In this document: piece after piece, positions 8,560 to 17,704 of the stretch
How positions within the stretch are numbered: position 1 is the stretch's first letter
How the letters are laid out: each line of letters opens with the position of its first letter
Assembly (NCBI RefSeq): GCF_002911015.1
Contig: NZ_KZ626868.1
Location: 1 to 64,000, forward strand
Reading direction: 5' to 3'
DNA from: Streptomyces populi
GTDB taxonomy: Bacteria > Actinomycetota > Actinomycetes > Streptomycetales > Streptomycetaceae
DNA length: 64,000 nt
The notes under the pieces: generated by a model
Database searches by the model: none
What the model was told of the DNA's origin: nothing
What the model saw: only the letters and a program-made list of their open reading frames with translations
Position numbers and translations under genes: made by a program

Positions 8560-9510
8560 ATGGCGATCATGCCCGGGAACTCGCCACAGCCGTCCGCCCT
8601 GACCTTCCAGCCGGTCCTGGAGCGCATCGCCACCGAGGTCGCGCAGACACCGGGACGCGGGCGGCCCGCCGACTACATCCCGGCGCTCGCCGCCTGCGAC
8701 CCCCGCCGCTTCGGCATGGCCGTCGCCGAGCTCGACGGCACGGTGTACGGCGTGGGGGACTGGCGGCAGCCGTTCTCCACGCAGTCCGTCACCAAGGTCT
8801 TCACGCTCGCCCTCGACCTGGCCCGCGAGGGCGACGCGCTGTGGGAGCACGTCGGGCGGGAGCCCTCCGGCAACCCGTTCAACTCCCTGGTCCAGCTCGA
8901 GTACGAGAACGGCATCCCGCGCAACCCGTTCATCAACGCCGGAGCCCTCGTCGTCACCGACCGGTTGCAGACCCGGACCGGCGACGCGGCCGGCACCCTG
9001 CTGGAGTTCCTGCGGGCCGAGAGCGGCAACGCACATCTCGACTTCGACCGGGACATCGCCGCCTCCGAGACCGCGAACGGCGACCGCAACGCGGCCCTCG
9101 CCCACTTCATGGCCTCCTACGGCAACATCGACAACCCGGTGCCGGTCCTGCTCGACCAGTACTTCCTCCAGTGCTCGATCGCCGCCTCCTGCGCCGACCT
9201 CGCCCTCGCCACCGGATTCCTGGCCCGGCACGGCATCCGTGCCGACGGCAGCAGGCTGCTCTCCCGCAGCCAGGCCAAGCAGATCAACGCGATCATGCTG
9301 ACCTGCGGGACGTACGACGCCGCGGGCGACTTCGCCTACCGGGTCGGACTTCCGGGCAAGAGCGGGGTGGGCGGCGGCATCATCGCCGTGGTGCCGGGCC
9401 GGTGCACCCTGTGCGTCTGGAGCCCGGGTCTCGACGAACGCGGCAACTCGGTGGCGGGCGTGGCGGCCCTGGACCGCTTCACGACCCTGACCGGCCTGTC
9501 GGTGTTCTGA
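8560..9510 (+). CDS. glsA: glutaminase
   Basis: Converts glutamine to glutamate and ammonia in the cytoplasm. The 316-residue protein has the serine-dependent beta-lactamase-like glutaminase fold: TQSVTKVF gives the catalytic Ser76-x-x-Lys79, and NPFINAGALVV and the C-terminal GKSGVGGGI are family motifs. ATG at 8560 has CGGAGCG at 8544-8550. The frame is open further upstream through the octanucleotide repeat to about 8446, but that segment is repeat-derived and outside the conserved domain, so the short start is preferred. Confidence 0.92.
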   Translation: MAIMPGNSPQPSALTFQPVLERIATEVAQTPGRGRPADYIPALAACDPRRFGMAVAELDGTVYGVGDWRQPFSTQSVTKVFTLALDLAREGDALWEHVGREPSGNPFNSLVQLEYENGIPRNPFINAGALVVTDRLQTRTGDAAGTLLEFLRAESGNAHLDFDRDIAASETANGDRNAALAHFMASYGNIDNPVPVLLDQYFLQCSIAASCADLALATGFLARHGIRADGSRLLSRSQAKQINAIMLTCGTYDAAGDFAYRVGLPGKSGVGGGIIAVVPGRCTLCVWSPGLDERGNSVAGVAALDRFTTLTGLSVF

Positions 9511-9628
9511 CTCCCCTCCCACCACGACTCTCCTCCCACCACACGGAGGTCACGCGCCGGACCCCGTCCGGAGGGCGCCGCGTCGTCTTCCGGCCACCCG
9601 GTGTCGACACGCTTGCGGAGTGTTGGCC

Positions 9629-11035
9629 ATGGCTTTTCCCGCCGATCTCCGCCGCTGCCAGGCCCTGGGCCTGGCCGGTACCGCCGTCCTCGCCCTGGGC
9701 GGCGAGACCGCGGGGGCCCTGCCCGCGCGCGACCTCCTCGCCCCCGGATCGGGGCGGGCCGTACTGGGCCTGGTCGGGGTGTACTTCGGTGTCGTCCTGC
9801 TGATAGCCGCGTGGGCGCTGCTGGGCACCGTCGTCCGCGGGCCCGAACCGCCGGCTCCGCGCTCCCTGCTGCTCGTCCTGGCCACCTGGGCGGCGCCGCT
9901 GCTGCTCGCACCGCCGCTCTTCAGCCGGGACGTCTACAGCTATCTCGCCCAGGGCGCCATGGTCGACGCCCACATCGACGTCTACGCGTACGGGCCCGCG
10001 CGGCTCGGCGGCCCGCTCGCCGACGAGGTGGCGCCCGTGTGGCGGAGCACGACGACGCCGTACGGACCGGTCTTCCTCGCCGTCGCCCGCGGCCTGTCGT
10101 CGCTGACCCGCGGGGAGATACCGGCCGGACTCCTCGGCATGCGCGTGGTCGCCCTGCTCGGCGTGGCCCTGATGGCGGCGGCCCTGCCCCGCCTCGCCCG
10201 GCACAGCGGCGCCGATCCGGCCGCCGCGCTGTGGCTGGGCGCGCTGAACCCCCTGGTCCTGCTGCACCTGGTGGCCGGTGCGCACAACGACGCCGTCATG
10301 CTCGGTCTGCTCGGTGTCGGCCTGGTGGCCGCGCGCGGCCGATGGCCCGTCGCGGGCGTCGTCCTGGTCACCCTGGCCGCCCTCGTCAAGGCGCCCGCCG
10401 CGCTCGGCCTGGTGGCGGTGATCGCGCTGCGCGGGCGCGGGCGGGGGCACCGGGGCATCGCGCGGGCCACGGCGGCCACCGTCGTGGTCGCGGCCGCGAC
10501 GACGGTCGCCGCGACCGCGGTGGCCGGTACGGGCTACGGCTGGATAGCCGCCCTGAGGACCCCCGTCTCGCCGCACAACTGGTCACCCACCAGCGTCCTC
10601 GGGCGCGCCACCGGCGCGCTGCTCCAGAAGCTCGGCAGCGGACTCGCCCCCCTCGCGATGCCCGCCTGGCACGCCCTCGGACTCGTGGCGACCGTGGGAC
10701 TGCTGCTCTTCATATGGCTGCGGCTGCGCCCGCACCCGGTCTACGCGCTGGGCCTGAGCCTGGCCGCGGTGGCCGTGTTCGGACCGGCGATCCGCCCCTG
10801 GTACGCGCTGTGGGGCCTGTTCCTCATCGCGGCGGCCGCGCCCACCGCCTCGGTGCGCGGCCGGGTCGCGGCCGCCAGCGCGGTGCTCGCGCTCGCGGTC
10901 CTGCCGAGCGGGTCGCCGGCGGACGCGGGACAGGTGGTCCTCGCCGTCTCCGGCGGCCTGCTCGCCCTCGTCGTGCTCTGGCACGCCCATCAGGCGGCGC
11001 GGCCGCAGACCCCGGTACTGGAACGGACGGCATGA
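9629..11035 (+). CDS. MptB-like polyprenol-phosphomannose-dependent alpha-1,6-mannosyltransferase
   Basis: A GT-C-type integral membrane glycosyltransferase of 468 residues with about ten or more hydrophobic helices. The hallmark stretch FSRDVYSYLAQGAM ... VYAYGPARLG ... TTPYGPVFL is that of MptA/MptB enzymes, which extend mannan or lipoglycan chains using polyprenol-phosphate-mannose on the outer membrane face. The ATG at 9629 has GGAG at 9617-9620; an in-frame GTG at 9620 is less likely. The stop overlaps the next mannosyltransferase gene (ATGA), so the two form an operon. Confidence 0.82.
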   Translation: MAFPADLRRCQALGLAGTAVLALGGETAGALPARDLLAPGSGRAVLGLVGVYFGVVLLIAAWALLGTVVRGPEPPAPRSLLLVLATWAAPLLLAPPLFSRDVYSYLAQGAMVDAHIDVYAYGPARLGGPLADEVAPVWRSTTTPYGPVFLAVARGLSSLTRGEIPAGLLGMRVVALLGVALMAAALPRLARHSGADPAAALWLGALNPLVLLHLVAGAHNDAVMLGLLGVGLVAARGRWPVAGVVLVTLAALVKAPAALGLVAVIALRGRGRGHRGIARATAATVVVAAATTVAATAVAGTGYGWIAALRTPVSPHNWSPTSVLGRATGALLQKLGSGLAPLAMPAWHALGLVATVGLLLFIWLRLRPHPVYALGLSLAAVAVFGPAIRPWYALWGLFLIAAAAPTASVRGRVAAASAVLALAVLPSGSPADAGQVVLAVSGGLLALVVLWHAHQAARPQTPVLERTA

Positions 11036-12651
11036 CGGAAGACACGGAGCACGGAACGGGCCCCAGCGGGACGAGAGGGGCGGGGGAGACGAGCGGGGCG
11101 AGGGTGATGAGTGCCGGGAGCGCGACGACGGGGACGACGGAAGCGGACGCGCCGGCCGGTGGGCGGGGCTCCGGCGGCGCGGCGGCGCTGCTGGGCACCG
11201 ACCGCCGGAGGTTCCTCCTCGTCCTCGCCCTGGCCGTCGTCGTCGGCGCCTTCACGGCCACCGTGCCGCTGCTGCGCGACTGGTTCGACCTGCGCGTGTA
11301 CTACGGGGCGGTCGACACCTGGGTCCACCACGGCGGCAGCATCTACGACTACCGGGTGCCGGGAACGGCGTACGGCTTCACCTACCCGCCCTTCGCGGCC
11401 CTCGGCATGCTGCCGATGGCACTGGTCGGGCTGAGCACGGCGATCGCCCTCGCACTGCTGCTCAACCTCGCCGCCCTGACCTTGGTGGTGGGCGTCCTGG
11501 TCGGGCCCGAACTGCGCCGCTACGGCTGGTTCGGCTGCGCTCTGACGGCCTGTCTGCTGGCGCTGTTCGAACCGGTCCGCGACACCTTCAGCTTCGGCCA
11601 GGTCAACCTGGTGCTGCTGGCCCTCGTGCTGAGCGACGCCTGGCTGCTGTCGGCCGGGCGGGGCCGCTGGGCGGGTGTCGGCATCGGTCTGGCCGCGGCG
11701 GTCAAGCTGACCCCCGCGCTCTTCGTCGCGCTGCTGCTGCTGGGCCGCCGCCGGCGGGCCGCCGGTGTCGCCACGGCCGTCGCCGCGGCCGCCACCGCGC
11801 TGGCCGCCTGGGCGGCGCCGGACGCCTCGCGCTTCTACTGGACCGACGCGCTGTGGGACACGTCCCGCGTCGGGCGCCTGGCCTACGTCTCCAACCAGTC
11901 GTTGCAGGGCGTGCTGGCACGGCTCGTGGCGCCGCAGGAGCCGAGCAGGGCGCTGTGGGCGATGCTGGCCCTGCTGGTCCTCGCCGTCTGGGCGCGGCGG
12001 ACCTCGCGCGCCCTCGCCGACGAGGACTGGACCGCCGCCTTCGCCCTGACCGGGCTGGCCGCCTGTCTCGTCAGCCCGATCACCTGGGTGCACCACCTCG
12101 TCTGGCTGCTGCCCTCCTTCGCGGTGCTGCTGCGCCGGCGCCGGCTGCGGGTCGCGGCGGCCCTGTACGCGGTGCTGTGCAGCAGCGTGGTGTGGCTGTG
12201 GTTCGACGACGCCTCGGGCCTCGACGGTTTCCTCGGCGGCAACGCCTATGCGTGGATCACGCTCGGGCTGCTGCTGTGGCTGCCGGTGGGTCAGCCGCGC
12301 CCGGACCGGCGCGCCCTGAGCCGCAGGGCCAGCGCGACGCCCGCGGCGCCCAGCACGGCGGCACCGGCGATCTCGGCCGCGCCGGGCCAGTCGAGGCCCG
12401 CGTCCTCAGGGGGTGCGGCAGCCGGCCGGGCGCTGTTCGCGGGCGGGGCGGCGGCGGCCGGGGGCCGGGCGACGGGCCGGGAGGGAACGGAGGAAGGGGC
12501 GGAGGGCCCGGCAGGGGTGGAGGGTCCGGCGGCGGGGGCGGCAGGTGCGTCGGGCAGCGTCCCCACGGGATCGACGCGGCCGTCCGCCGCGAAGCCCCAG
12601 TCGAGCAGCGAGCGCGCCTCCTCGTACACGGTCGTCCCGCCGCCCGCCTGA
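11032..12651 (+). CDS. GT87 (DUF2029) membrane mannosyltransferase with antisense-overlapping tail
   Basis: A polytopic GT-C enzyme. After a 55-residue polar, low-complexity N-terminus come the usual features of this family: DWFDLRVYYGAVDTW, YGFTYPPFAALGM, FGQVNLVLLAL, AVKLTPALFV and SPITWVHHLVWLLPS. Polyprenol-phosphate-mannose is the known donor of relatives. The membrane domain ends near residue 419 (WLPVGQP). The frame then stays open for 361 bp across the opposite-strand carboxypeptidase gene, adding an Ala/Pro/Ser-rich tail that is probably not a conserved domain. Either the native stop is missing or the tail is tolerated. Confidence 0.8.
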   Translation: MTEDTEHGTGPSGTRGAGETSGARVMSAGSATTGTTEADAPAGGRGSGGAAALLGTDRRRFLLVLALAVVVGAFTATVPLLRDWFDLRVYYGAVDTWVHHGGSIYDYRVPGTAYGFTYPPFAALGMLPMALVGLSTAIALALLLNLAALTLVVGVLVGPELRRYGWFGCALTACLLALFEPVRDTFSFGQVNLVLLALVLSDAWLLSAGRGRWAGVGIGLAAAVKLTPALFVALLLLGRRRRAAGVATAVAAAATALAAWAAPDASRFYWTDALWDTSRVGRLAYVSNQSLQGVLARLVAPQEPSRALWAMLALLVLAVWARRTSRALADEDWTAAFALTGLAACLVSPITWVHHLVWLLPSFAVLLRRRRLRVAAALYAVLCSSVVWLWFDDASGLDGFLGGNAYAWITLGLLLWLPVGQPRPDRRALSRRASATPAAPSTAAPAISAAPGQSRPASSGGAAAGRALFAGGAAAAGGRATGREGTEEGAEGPAGVEGPAAGAAGASGSVPTGSTRPSAAKPQSSSERASSYTVVPPPA

Positions 12652-13568
12652 GGGTGCATCACCGTGACGACGAGGGTGCGCGTGCCGTGCTTGGCGGCGG
12701 CGACCAGGGTGTTCCCCGCGTTGGTGGTGTAGCCGTTCTTGACCCCGATCAGCCCCGGGTACCGCCCCACCCCGCTCGCGCCGGTCAGGAGCCGGTTGGT
12801 GTTCTGGATCCCGTACGAGGAGCCGTTCTCACCGGGGAACATCGCCTCGGCGGTGGAGCAGTACCGCGCGAAGTCGGGGTCGCGCAGCCCGGCCCGGCCG
12901 AACACCGCCAGGTCGTACGCCGAGGAGACCTGCCCGGGGGTGTCGTACCCGTCGGGCGACACGACGTAGGTGTCGTCCGCGCCGAGGGAGCGGGCCTTGG
13001 CCTGCATCTGGGCGGCGGTGGCCGTCCAGCCGCCGTTCATCGAGGCGAGCACGTGCACGGCGTCGTTGCCGGAGTTGAGGAAGACACCGCGCCACAGGTC
13101 CGCCACCCGGTAGGTGATGCCCCCGACGACACCGACCATGCTGCTGCCCGCGCCGATGCCCTCCAGTTCCCGCTCCTTGACGGTGTGCAGGGTGCTGCCG
13201 GGCAGCATCGGGAGGACGGTGAGGGCGAACAGGGTCTTCAGGGTGCTCGCGGGCGGCAGCCTGCGGTGGGCGTTGTGCGCGGCGAGGATGTCACCGGTGC
13301 GCGCGTCGGCCACCACCCAGGACAGTGCGGAGATGTTCGCGGGGACGTCGGGTGCCCCGGTCCGGAGCCGTACCCGGGTGCCCGGCTGATGGAGCGACGA
13401 AGGCGGCAGCGCGGCCGGCCGCGCTGCCCCGGGACCCCGGGCACCGAGTGCGGTGGCCGGGCCCTGCGCGGCCAGCAGACCGGCCGCGCAGACGGCGGAA
13501 CAGGCCAGGGCGGCACGCGTGACCGCGGAGCGCGAAGCGGCGGTCCGGAATGAGAATCCGATCGTCAT
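12291..13568 (-). CDS. D-alanyl-D-alanine carboxypeptidase (peptidase S11, PBP)
   Basis: Trims the terminal D-Ala of peptidoglycan stem peptides outside the membrane. The 425-residue protein has a signal peptide (cationic start, hydrophobic stretch to about residue 42) and the S11 triad motifs S108-T-L-K111, S166-G-N168 and K277-N-G279, the last a KTG variant. A Pro/Ala/Ser-rich linker leads to a C-terminal transmembrane helix and basic tail (LRARRSGRG). The start at 13568 begins the signal peptide; the frame is open 22 codons further but that part is not signal-like. Its last 361 bp lie antisense to the mannosyltransferase reading frame. Confidence 0.9.
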   Translation of the reverse strand: MTIGFSFRTAASRSAVTRAALACSAVCAAGLLAAQGPATALGARGPGAARPAALPPSSLHQPGTRVRLRTGAPDVPANISALSWVVADARTGDILAAHNAHRRLPPASTLKTLFALTVLPMLPGSTLHTVKERELEGIGAGSSMVGVVGGITYRVADLWRGVFLNSGNDAVHVLASMNGGWTATAAQMQAKARSLGADDTYVVSPDGYDTPGQVSSAYDLAVFGRAGLRDPDFARYCSTAEAMFPGENGSSYGIQNTNRLLTGASGVGRYPGLIGVKNGYTTNAGNTLVAAAKHGTRTLVVTVMHPQAGGGTTVYEEARSLLDWGFAADGRVDPVGTLPDAPAAPAAGPSTPAGPSAPSSVPSRPVARPPAAAAPPANSARPAAAPPEDAGLDWPGAAEIAGAAVLGAAGVALALRLRARRSGRG

Positions 13569-13656
13569 ACCGCAAACGTAGGAACGGACGCGCGACACGC
13601 CGGGGTGGCCGGGCCGCGCGGCGCCGTCGAGCACCCGGATGCCGCAGGGGCGGCGG

Positions 13657-14799
13657 TCAGGAGGGCAGGGTGGGCTGAACGCGGCGCAGGAAGGCGGCGT
13701 TGTCGGGCGTGGCGCGCAGCCGCTCCAGGAGCGTTTCCAGACCGGTCCCCCCGTCCCGTGTCAGCAGGGCGCGGCGCAGTCCTCGTACGACGGTCAACTC
13801 GGCCTCCGGCACCAGGAGTTCCTCGCGGCGGGTACCGGAGGGGGTGATGTCGACGGCGGGGAAGACGCGCCGGGCGGCCAGGGTCCGGTCCAGCCGGAGC
13901 TCCATGTTGCCGGTGCTCTTGAGCTCCTCGAAGAAGTAGTCGTCGGCGCGGGAACCGGTCTCCACCAGGGCGGTGGCGAGGATGGTCAGCGAGCCGCCCT
14001 CCTCGGCGAGGCGCGCCGCGCCGAAGAGCCGTTTGGGGCCCTGGAGGGCGGCGGCGTCGACACCGCCGCTGAGGGTGCGCCCGCCGGCGGCGGCCGCGTT
14101 GTTGTGCGCCCGGCACAGCCGGGTGAGCGAGTCGAGCAGGATCACGACGTCCTCGCCCGCCTCGACGAGCCGCTTGGCCCGCTCGACGACGAGTTCGGCG
14201 AGCGCGATGTGCTGCCTGGGCGTCTGGTCGAAGGTGGAGGCGTACACCTCGCCGCGCACGGAGCGCCGCATGTCGGTGACTTCCTCGGGGCGTTCGTCGA
14301 GCAGCACCACCATCAGACGGCATTCGGGGTGGTTGCCGGCCACGGCGGCGGCGATCTGCTGGAGCAGCACCGTCTTGCCGGTCTTGGGCGGGGCGACGAT
14401 CAGGCCGCGCTGCCCCTTGCCGACCGGCGAGACGAGGTCCGCGACGCGTCCGGTCAGCCCGCTCGCCGGGTGCTCCAGGCGGAGCCGGTCACGGGGGTGC
14501 AGCGGGGTGAGGTCCTTGAAGTGCGGTCGGCGGAGCGGCACTTCGGCCGCCCGGCCGTTGATCCGCTCGACCTCGGTGAGGACCCGGGGTCCGCCGCGCA
14601 CGCCTTCCACGGTGTCGCCCTTGCGCAGGCCGTGACGGCGGATCAGCGCGGGGGAGACCTGGAGGTCGTCGGGCGACGGCAGGAGGTTCGCGGAGCGCAG
14701 GTGCCCCTTCCCGCCGCCGTCGATGTCGAGGACACCGATGACGGTGGTCCGGGCCTGGGGCCGCCGCTGTACGGGAGGGTGTTCGAGTGTGGTGGTCAT
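13657..14799 (-). CDS. rho: short Rho-type transcription termination factor
   Basis: RNA-dependent ATPase/helicase of 380 residues. An RNA-binding cold-shock-like domain occupies about residues 17-95. The ATPase core has Walker A APPKTGKT (K142), the catalytic-glutamate motif LLDERPEEVTDM, Walker B VVILLDSLTRL (D223) and a Q-loop-like GGRTLSGGVD. Housekeeping Rho of high-GC actinobacteria normally carries a long basic, Arg/Asp-rich insertion and exceeds 600 residues; this protein lacks it, so it looks like a second, compact Rho. ATG at 14799 has AGAGGAC upstream; the frame is open 70 codons further but that part shows no domain. The symbol refers to the family. Confidence 0.85.
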   Translation of the reverse strand: MTTTLEHPPVQRRPQARTTVIGVLDIDGGGKGHLRSANLLPSPDDLQVSPALIRRHGLRKGDTVEGVRGGPRVLTEVERINGRAAEVPLRRPHFKDLTPLHPRDRLRLEHPASGLTGRVADLVSPVGKGQRGLIVAPPKTGKTVLLQQIAAAVAGNHPECRLMVVLLDERPEEVTDMRRSVRGEVYASTFDQTPRQHIALAELVVERAKRLVEAGEDVVILLDSLTRLCRAHNNAAAAGGRTLSGGVDAAALQGPKRLFGAARLAEEGGSLTILATALVETGSRADDYFFEELKSTGNMELRLDRTLAARRVFPAVDITPSGTRREELLVPEAELTVVRGLRRALLTRDGGTGLETLLERLRATPDNAAFLRRVQPTLPS

Positions 14800-15268
14800 G
14801 GGGTGTCCTCTCACGGACGGAATCGCACGGGCATGCGGAAGGAAGGGGGAGAGGCCGCTGAGGGAGGACGCGGTGCGCGCCTCGGTGCGGCGGGAACACC
14901 ACTTCGGACGCGACGGGAGGGATTCCCTGCCGTGTGCGGGAGGTGGTGCCGAGAAGCCGGTCCACGCGTCGGAACCGACGGTGTCCCAGCGGGAGAAAGG
15001 AACTGGCACCGGCGCCTGAAGAAGGAGGCGTACACGAGTGCTGTTCGCAGAGTACCACTGTCAGGGCGAGTTCGGGAGTGATCCGCGTCTCGGGGGGGCG
15101 TGCGGTGCCCGGCGCCACGCCGCACGATCGGTCGCGGGCCGTCCGTTCCGGGGCGTCCTCCGCGGCCCGCGCCCGGATCCGGCGCCGACGACATTCGTAG
15201 ATCCGTACGGTTGGCCGGACGGGCTCCGGTCGAGGTCGCAAAGTCCCCATAATTTCCCGTACTTGCCG
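14800..15268. other. 469-bp divergent intergenic region between rho paralogue and kinase
   Basis: No gene is supported here. The left part is the leader of the Rho-type gene (minus strand). The right part is the leader of the kinase gene and ends in an A+T-rich patch (CATAAT at 15248-15253) that could be a -10 element, but I see no matching -35. Confidence 0.5.
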
Positions 15269-16759
15269 ATGTCGATGCAGGGCACGGGATACACGGGGGG
15301 CGACGCGGTGCGGGTGCTGTCGGACAGGTACGAGGTGCACGAGCTTCTGGGCCGCGGCGGCATGGGGGTGGTCCATCGTGCCGTGGACCGCGAACTGGGA
15401 CGGACGGTCGCCGTCAAGCTGCTGCCCGCCGAACTCCTGCGGCAGCCGGGCTTCCGCTCCCGGTTCCGCCGCGAGGCGCGCGCGGCCGCCGGACTGAGTC
15501 ACCCCGCCATCGCGGTCGTCCACGACATGGGGGAGGACGCCCGTGGTGAAGAGCCCGTCCTCTACATGGTCATGGAGCTGGTGTCGGGCCGCACGCTCGC
15601 CGAGACGATCGCCGACGGGCCGCTCGCGCCGGACCACGCGGCCGCCGTGATCGGGGAGGTGCTGGACGCGCTGGACCACAGTCACGGCCGCGGCGTCGTG
15701 CACCGGGACATCAAGCCGTCGAACATCATCACCCAGCGGACCGCGTCGCGCACGACGGCCAAGGTGATGGACTTCGGCATCGCACGGCTGCTGTCGGAGA
15801 GCGCCACCCGCCTCACCGCCACCGGTGTGCTGATCGGCACTCCCTCCTACCTCTCGCCGGAACAGGCCGAGGGGAAGGAGGCGGACGAGCGGTCCGACAT
15901 CTACTCCGCCGGGTGCGTGCTCTATGAACTCCTCACCGGACAGCCGCCGTTCCGTGGTGACTCCGCCACCGCCGTCCTGCTCCAGCACCTGCAGAGGACA
16001 CCCGAACCGCCGTCGTCCGTACGGCCCGGGATCCCGGCCGCCTGGGACGCCCTCGTGCTGCGCGCGATGGCGAAGCGGCCCCAGGACCGGTACGAGGGCG
16101 CCGCGGCCATGCGCGCCGCCCTCGACACGGTGACGGAGGAGGCTTCCGCCCGGCCCCCGCGGCAGTGGACACCGACCGTCGTCGACCGCCCGGAGCCCGG
16201 GGACCCCGACACGCCCCTCGCGTCCCACCCGACCGTGTCCTCCTCCGGGCGATCGGTTCCCTCCGCCGCGCGGACCGTCCCGGCCGCGACCGCCGCCGCA
16301 CGGGAGCGGAAGCCCGCCCCGGAGCCGGGTGCGGTCGTGGCGGGCGCCAGGGTGCGCTGCAAGGCCAGGCTGATCGACCTCCTGGTCACCCTGGCGACGG
16401 CACCCCTGGTGGCGGCCCTGCTGTCGGCGCTGTTCGCCCTGCGCTGGTGGGTCCTGCTCCTTCCCTCCTTCCTGGGGGTGTCCCTCGTCCACGAGATCGG
16501 CGCGCTGGCCCTGTTCGGGCGCACGGTGGGGAAACGGGCGGCCGGCCTGCGCGTGGTGGGGAAGGAGAGCGGAGCACGCCCGGGCCCACGCGGAGTGCTG
16601 AGGGCGCTGGTCTTCTGGGTGCTGCACGGATTTCCGTGGCTCGTCCTGGTCTGGGTCGTGGACCTGGTCCTGTTCCTCCGGGCCGGACCGCAGCGCCCGC
16701 TCCTGGCCGACCGGTTCGCGGGAACCCGGGTGGTCCTGGACGAGGACGGCGGCCGCTGA
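15269..16759 (+). CDS. serine/threonine protein kinase with C-terminal RDD membrane domain
   Basis: A 496-residue bacterial PknB-type kinase. The catalytic domain spans about residues 20-285 with the glycine loop LLGRGGMGVVH, ATP-anchoring K50, HRDIKPSN (D147) and DFG (D168), so it should be active. A Pro/Ser/Thr-rich linker (about 290-360) leads to an RDD domain (ARVRCKARLIDLL) with several transmembrane helices, instead of the usual PASTA repeats. RDD domains occur in membrane proteins linked to ion stress. Start chosen at the first ATG before the kinase domain; a second lies 6 nt later. The target is unknown. Confidence 0.88.
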   Translation: MSMQGTGYTGGDAVRVLSDRYEVHELLGRGGMGVVHRAVDRELGRTVAVKLLPAELLRQPGFRSRFRREARAAAGLSHPAIAVVHDMGEDARGEEPVLYMVMELVSGRTLAETIADGPLAPDHAAAVIGEVLDALDHSHGRGVVHRDIKPSNIITQRTASRTTAKVMDFGIARLLSESATRLTATGVLIGTPSYLSPEQAEGKEADERSDIYSAGCVLYELLTGQPPFRGDSATAVLLQHLQRTPEPPSSVRPGIPAAWDALVLRAMAKRPQDRYEGAAAMRAALDTVTEEASARPPRQWTPTVVDRPEPGDPDTPLASHPTVSSSGRSVPSAARTVPAATAAARERKPAPEPGAVVAGARVRCKARLIDLLVTLATAPLVAALLSALFALRWWVLLLPSFLGVSLVHEIGALALFGRTVGKRAAGLRVVGKESGARPGPRGVLRALVFWVLHGFPWLVLVWVVDLVLFLRAGPQRPLLADRFAGTRVVLDEDGGR

Positions 16760-16800
16760 CGTCGCCCGGTGCCCTCCGCGGAGCGGGTCGGGCGCGCGGG

Positions 16801-16920
16801 CCGGCGGGAGCTGCGGTCTCCGGCGGGAGCGGCGGTCTCCGCCGGATCCCTCCGTCCGTACGCCCGGCCGCCGACTTCACCGTCGCCGGCTTCACTGTCG
16901 TCGGATTCACCGTCGCCGGG
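16801..16920 (+). repeat. short tandem repeats between kinase and nitrilase genes
   Basis: A 19-bp unit CCGGCGGGAGCTGCGGTCT (16801-16819) is repeated at 16820-16838 with one change. A 15-bp unit TTCACCGTCGCCGGC recurs at 16876, 16891 and 16906 with one to three changes. The last copy overlaps the stop codon of the minus-strand nitrilase gene. The array sits between convergent genes. Confidence 0.75.
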
Positions 16921-17704
16921 GAGCCTCGATGGCGAGGACGCGATCGCGCAGGACGGGGAGCTCGGAACGCATCCGGGCGACCTGGGCCATGTCGCATTCC
17001 ACCGTCAGGGTCTCCTCCGCGGTGCCGGCCTCGCCGAGGGCGGTTCCCCAGGGGTCGACGGCCACGCTGTGTCCGCCCTGCCGCATACCACCGTGGGTGC
17101 CGGTCGCGCAGCAGGCCAGCAGGAAGACCTGCTCCTCCAGGGCCCGCGTACGGGTCAGGAGCCGCCAGTGGGTGAGCCGGGCCGCGGGCCACGCGGCGGG
17201 CACGGCGATCAGCTCCGCGCCCGCGTCGAGCAGGCCCCGGAAGAGTTCGGGGAAGCGCAGGTCGTAGCAGATGGCGAGGCCGACCACGCCGAAGTCGGTG
17301 GGCACGGTGACGATGTCGTCGCCCCCGCCCATCAGGGTCGCCTCGCCGGTGTCGAAGCCGTACCGGTGGATCTTGCGGTAGCGCCCCCGCAGGTCACCGT
17401 CGCGGTCGAAGAGCAGTGCCGTGTTGTACAGCGTCCCGTCCTCGACCCGCTCGACGACGGATCCGGCGTGCAGCCACACCCCGGCCTCGCGGGCCGCGGC
17501 GGACATGGCCGCCGCGGTGGGACCGTCGATCCCCTCGGCGTCGTGTTCCCAGCGGTCGTAGGCCCACGCGCCCGCGGCCCACAGCTCGGGCAGGACCACG
17601 AGGTCGTCGCCCGCCCGGCCGCGCACCAGCGAGGCCGCCCGGCGACGGCGCTCGTCCGCGGAGTCCGAGGAGTCCACGGACAACTGGATCAGCGAGGCAC
17701 GCAT
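16907..17704 (-). CDS. carbon-nitrogen hydrolase (nitrilase superfamily, Nit2/omega-amidase-like)
   Basis: A 265-residue cytoplasmic amidase. The Glu-Lys-Cys triad is clear: E40 in VVLPELW, K111 in YRKIHRYGFDTGE and C146 in ICYDLRFPE. The motif set resembles the Nit/omega-amidase branch, which removes amide nitrogen from alpha-keto acid amides; exact substrate is inferred. Start at 17704 has GGAGGT six bases upstream. It is divergent from the P450 gene with a 326-bp gap. Confidence 0.88.
   Translation of the reverse strand: MRASLIQLSVDSSDSADERRRRAASLVRGRAGDDLVVLPELWAAGAWAYDRWEHDAEGIDGPTAAAMSAAAREAGVWLHAGSVVERVEDGTLYNTALLFDRDGDLRGRYRKIHRYGFDTGEATLMGGGDDIVTVPTDFGVVGLAICYDLRFPELFRGLLDAGAELIAVPAAWPAARLTHWRLLTRTRALEEQVFLLACCATGTHGGMRQGGHSVAVDPWGTALGEAGTAEETLTVECDMAQVARMRSELPVLRDRVLAIEAPRRR

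Noticed and set aside
14489..16627. Long minus-strand frame opposite the kinase gene
   Set aside because: Antisense to a clear kinase/RDD protein and out of frame with Rho; composition is typical of shadows.
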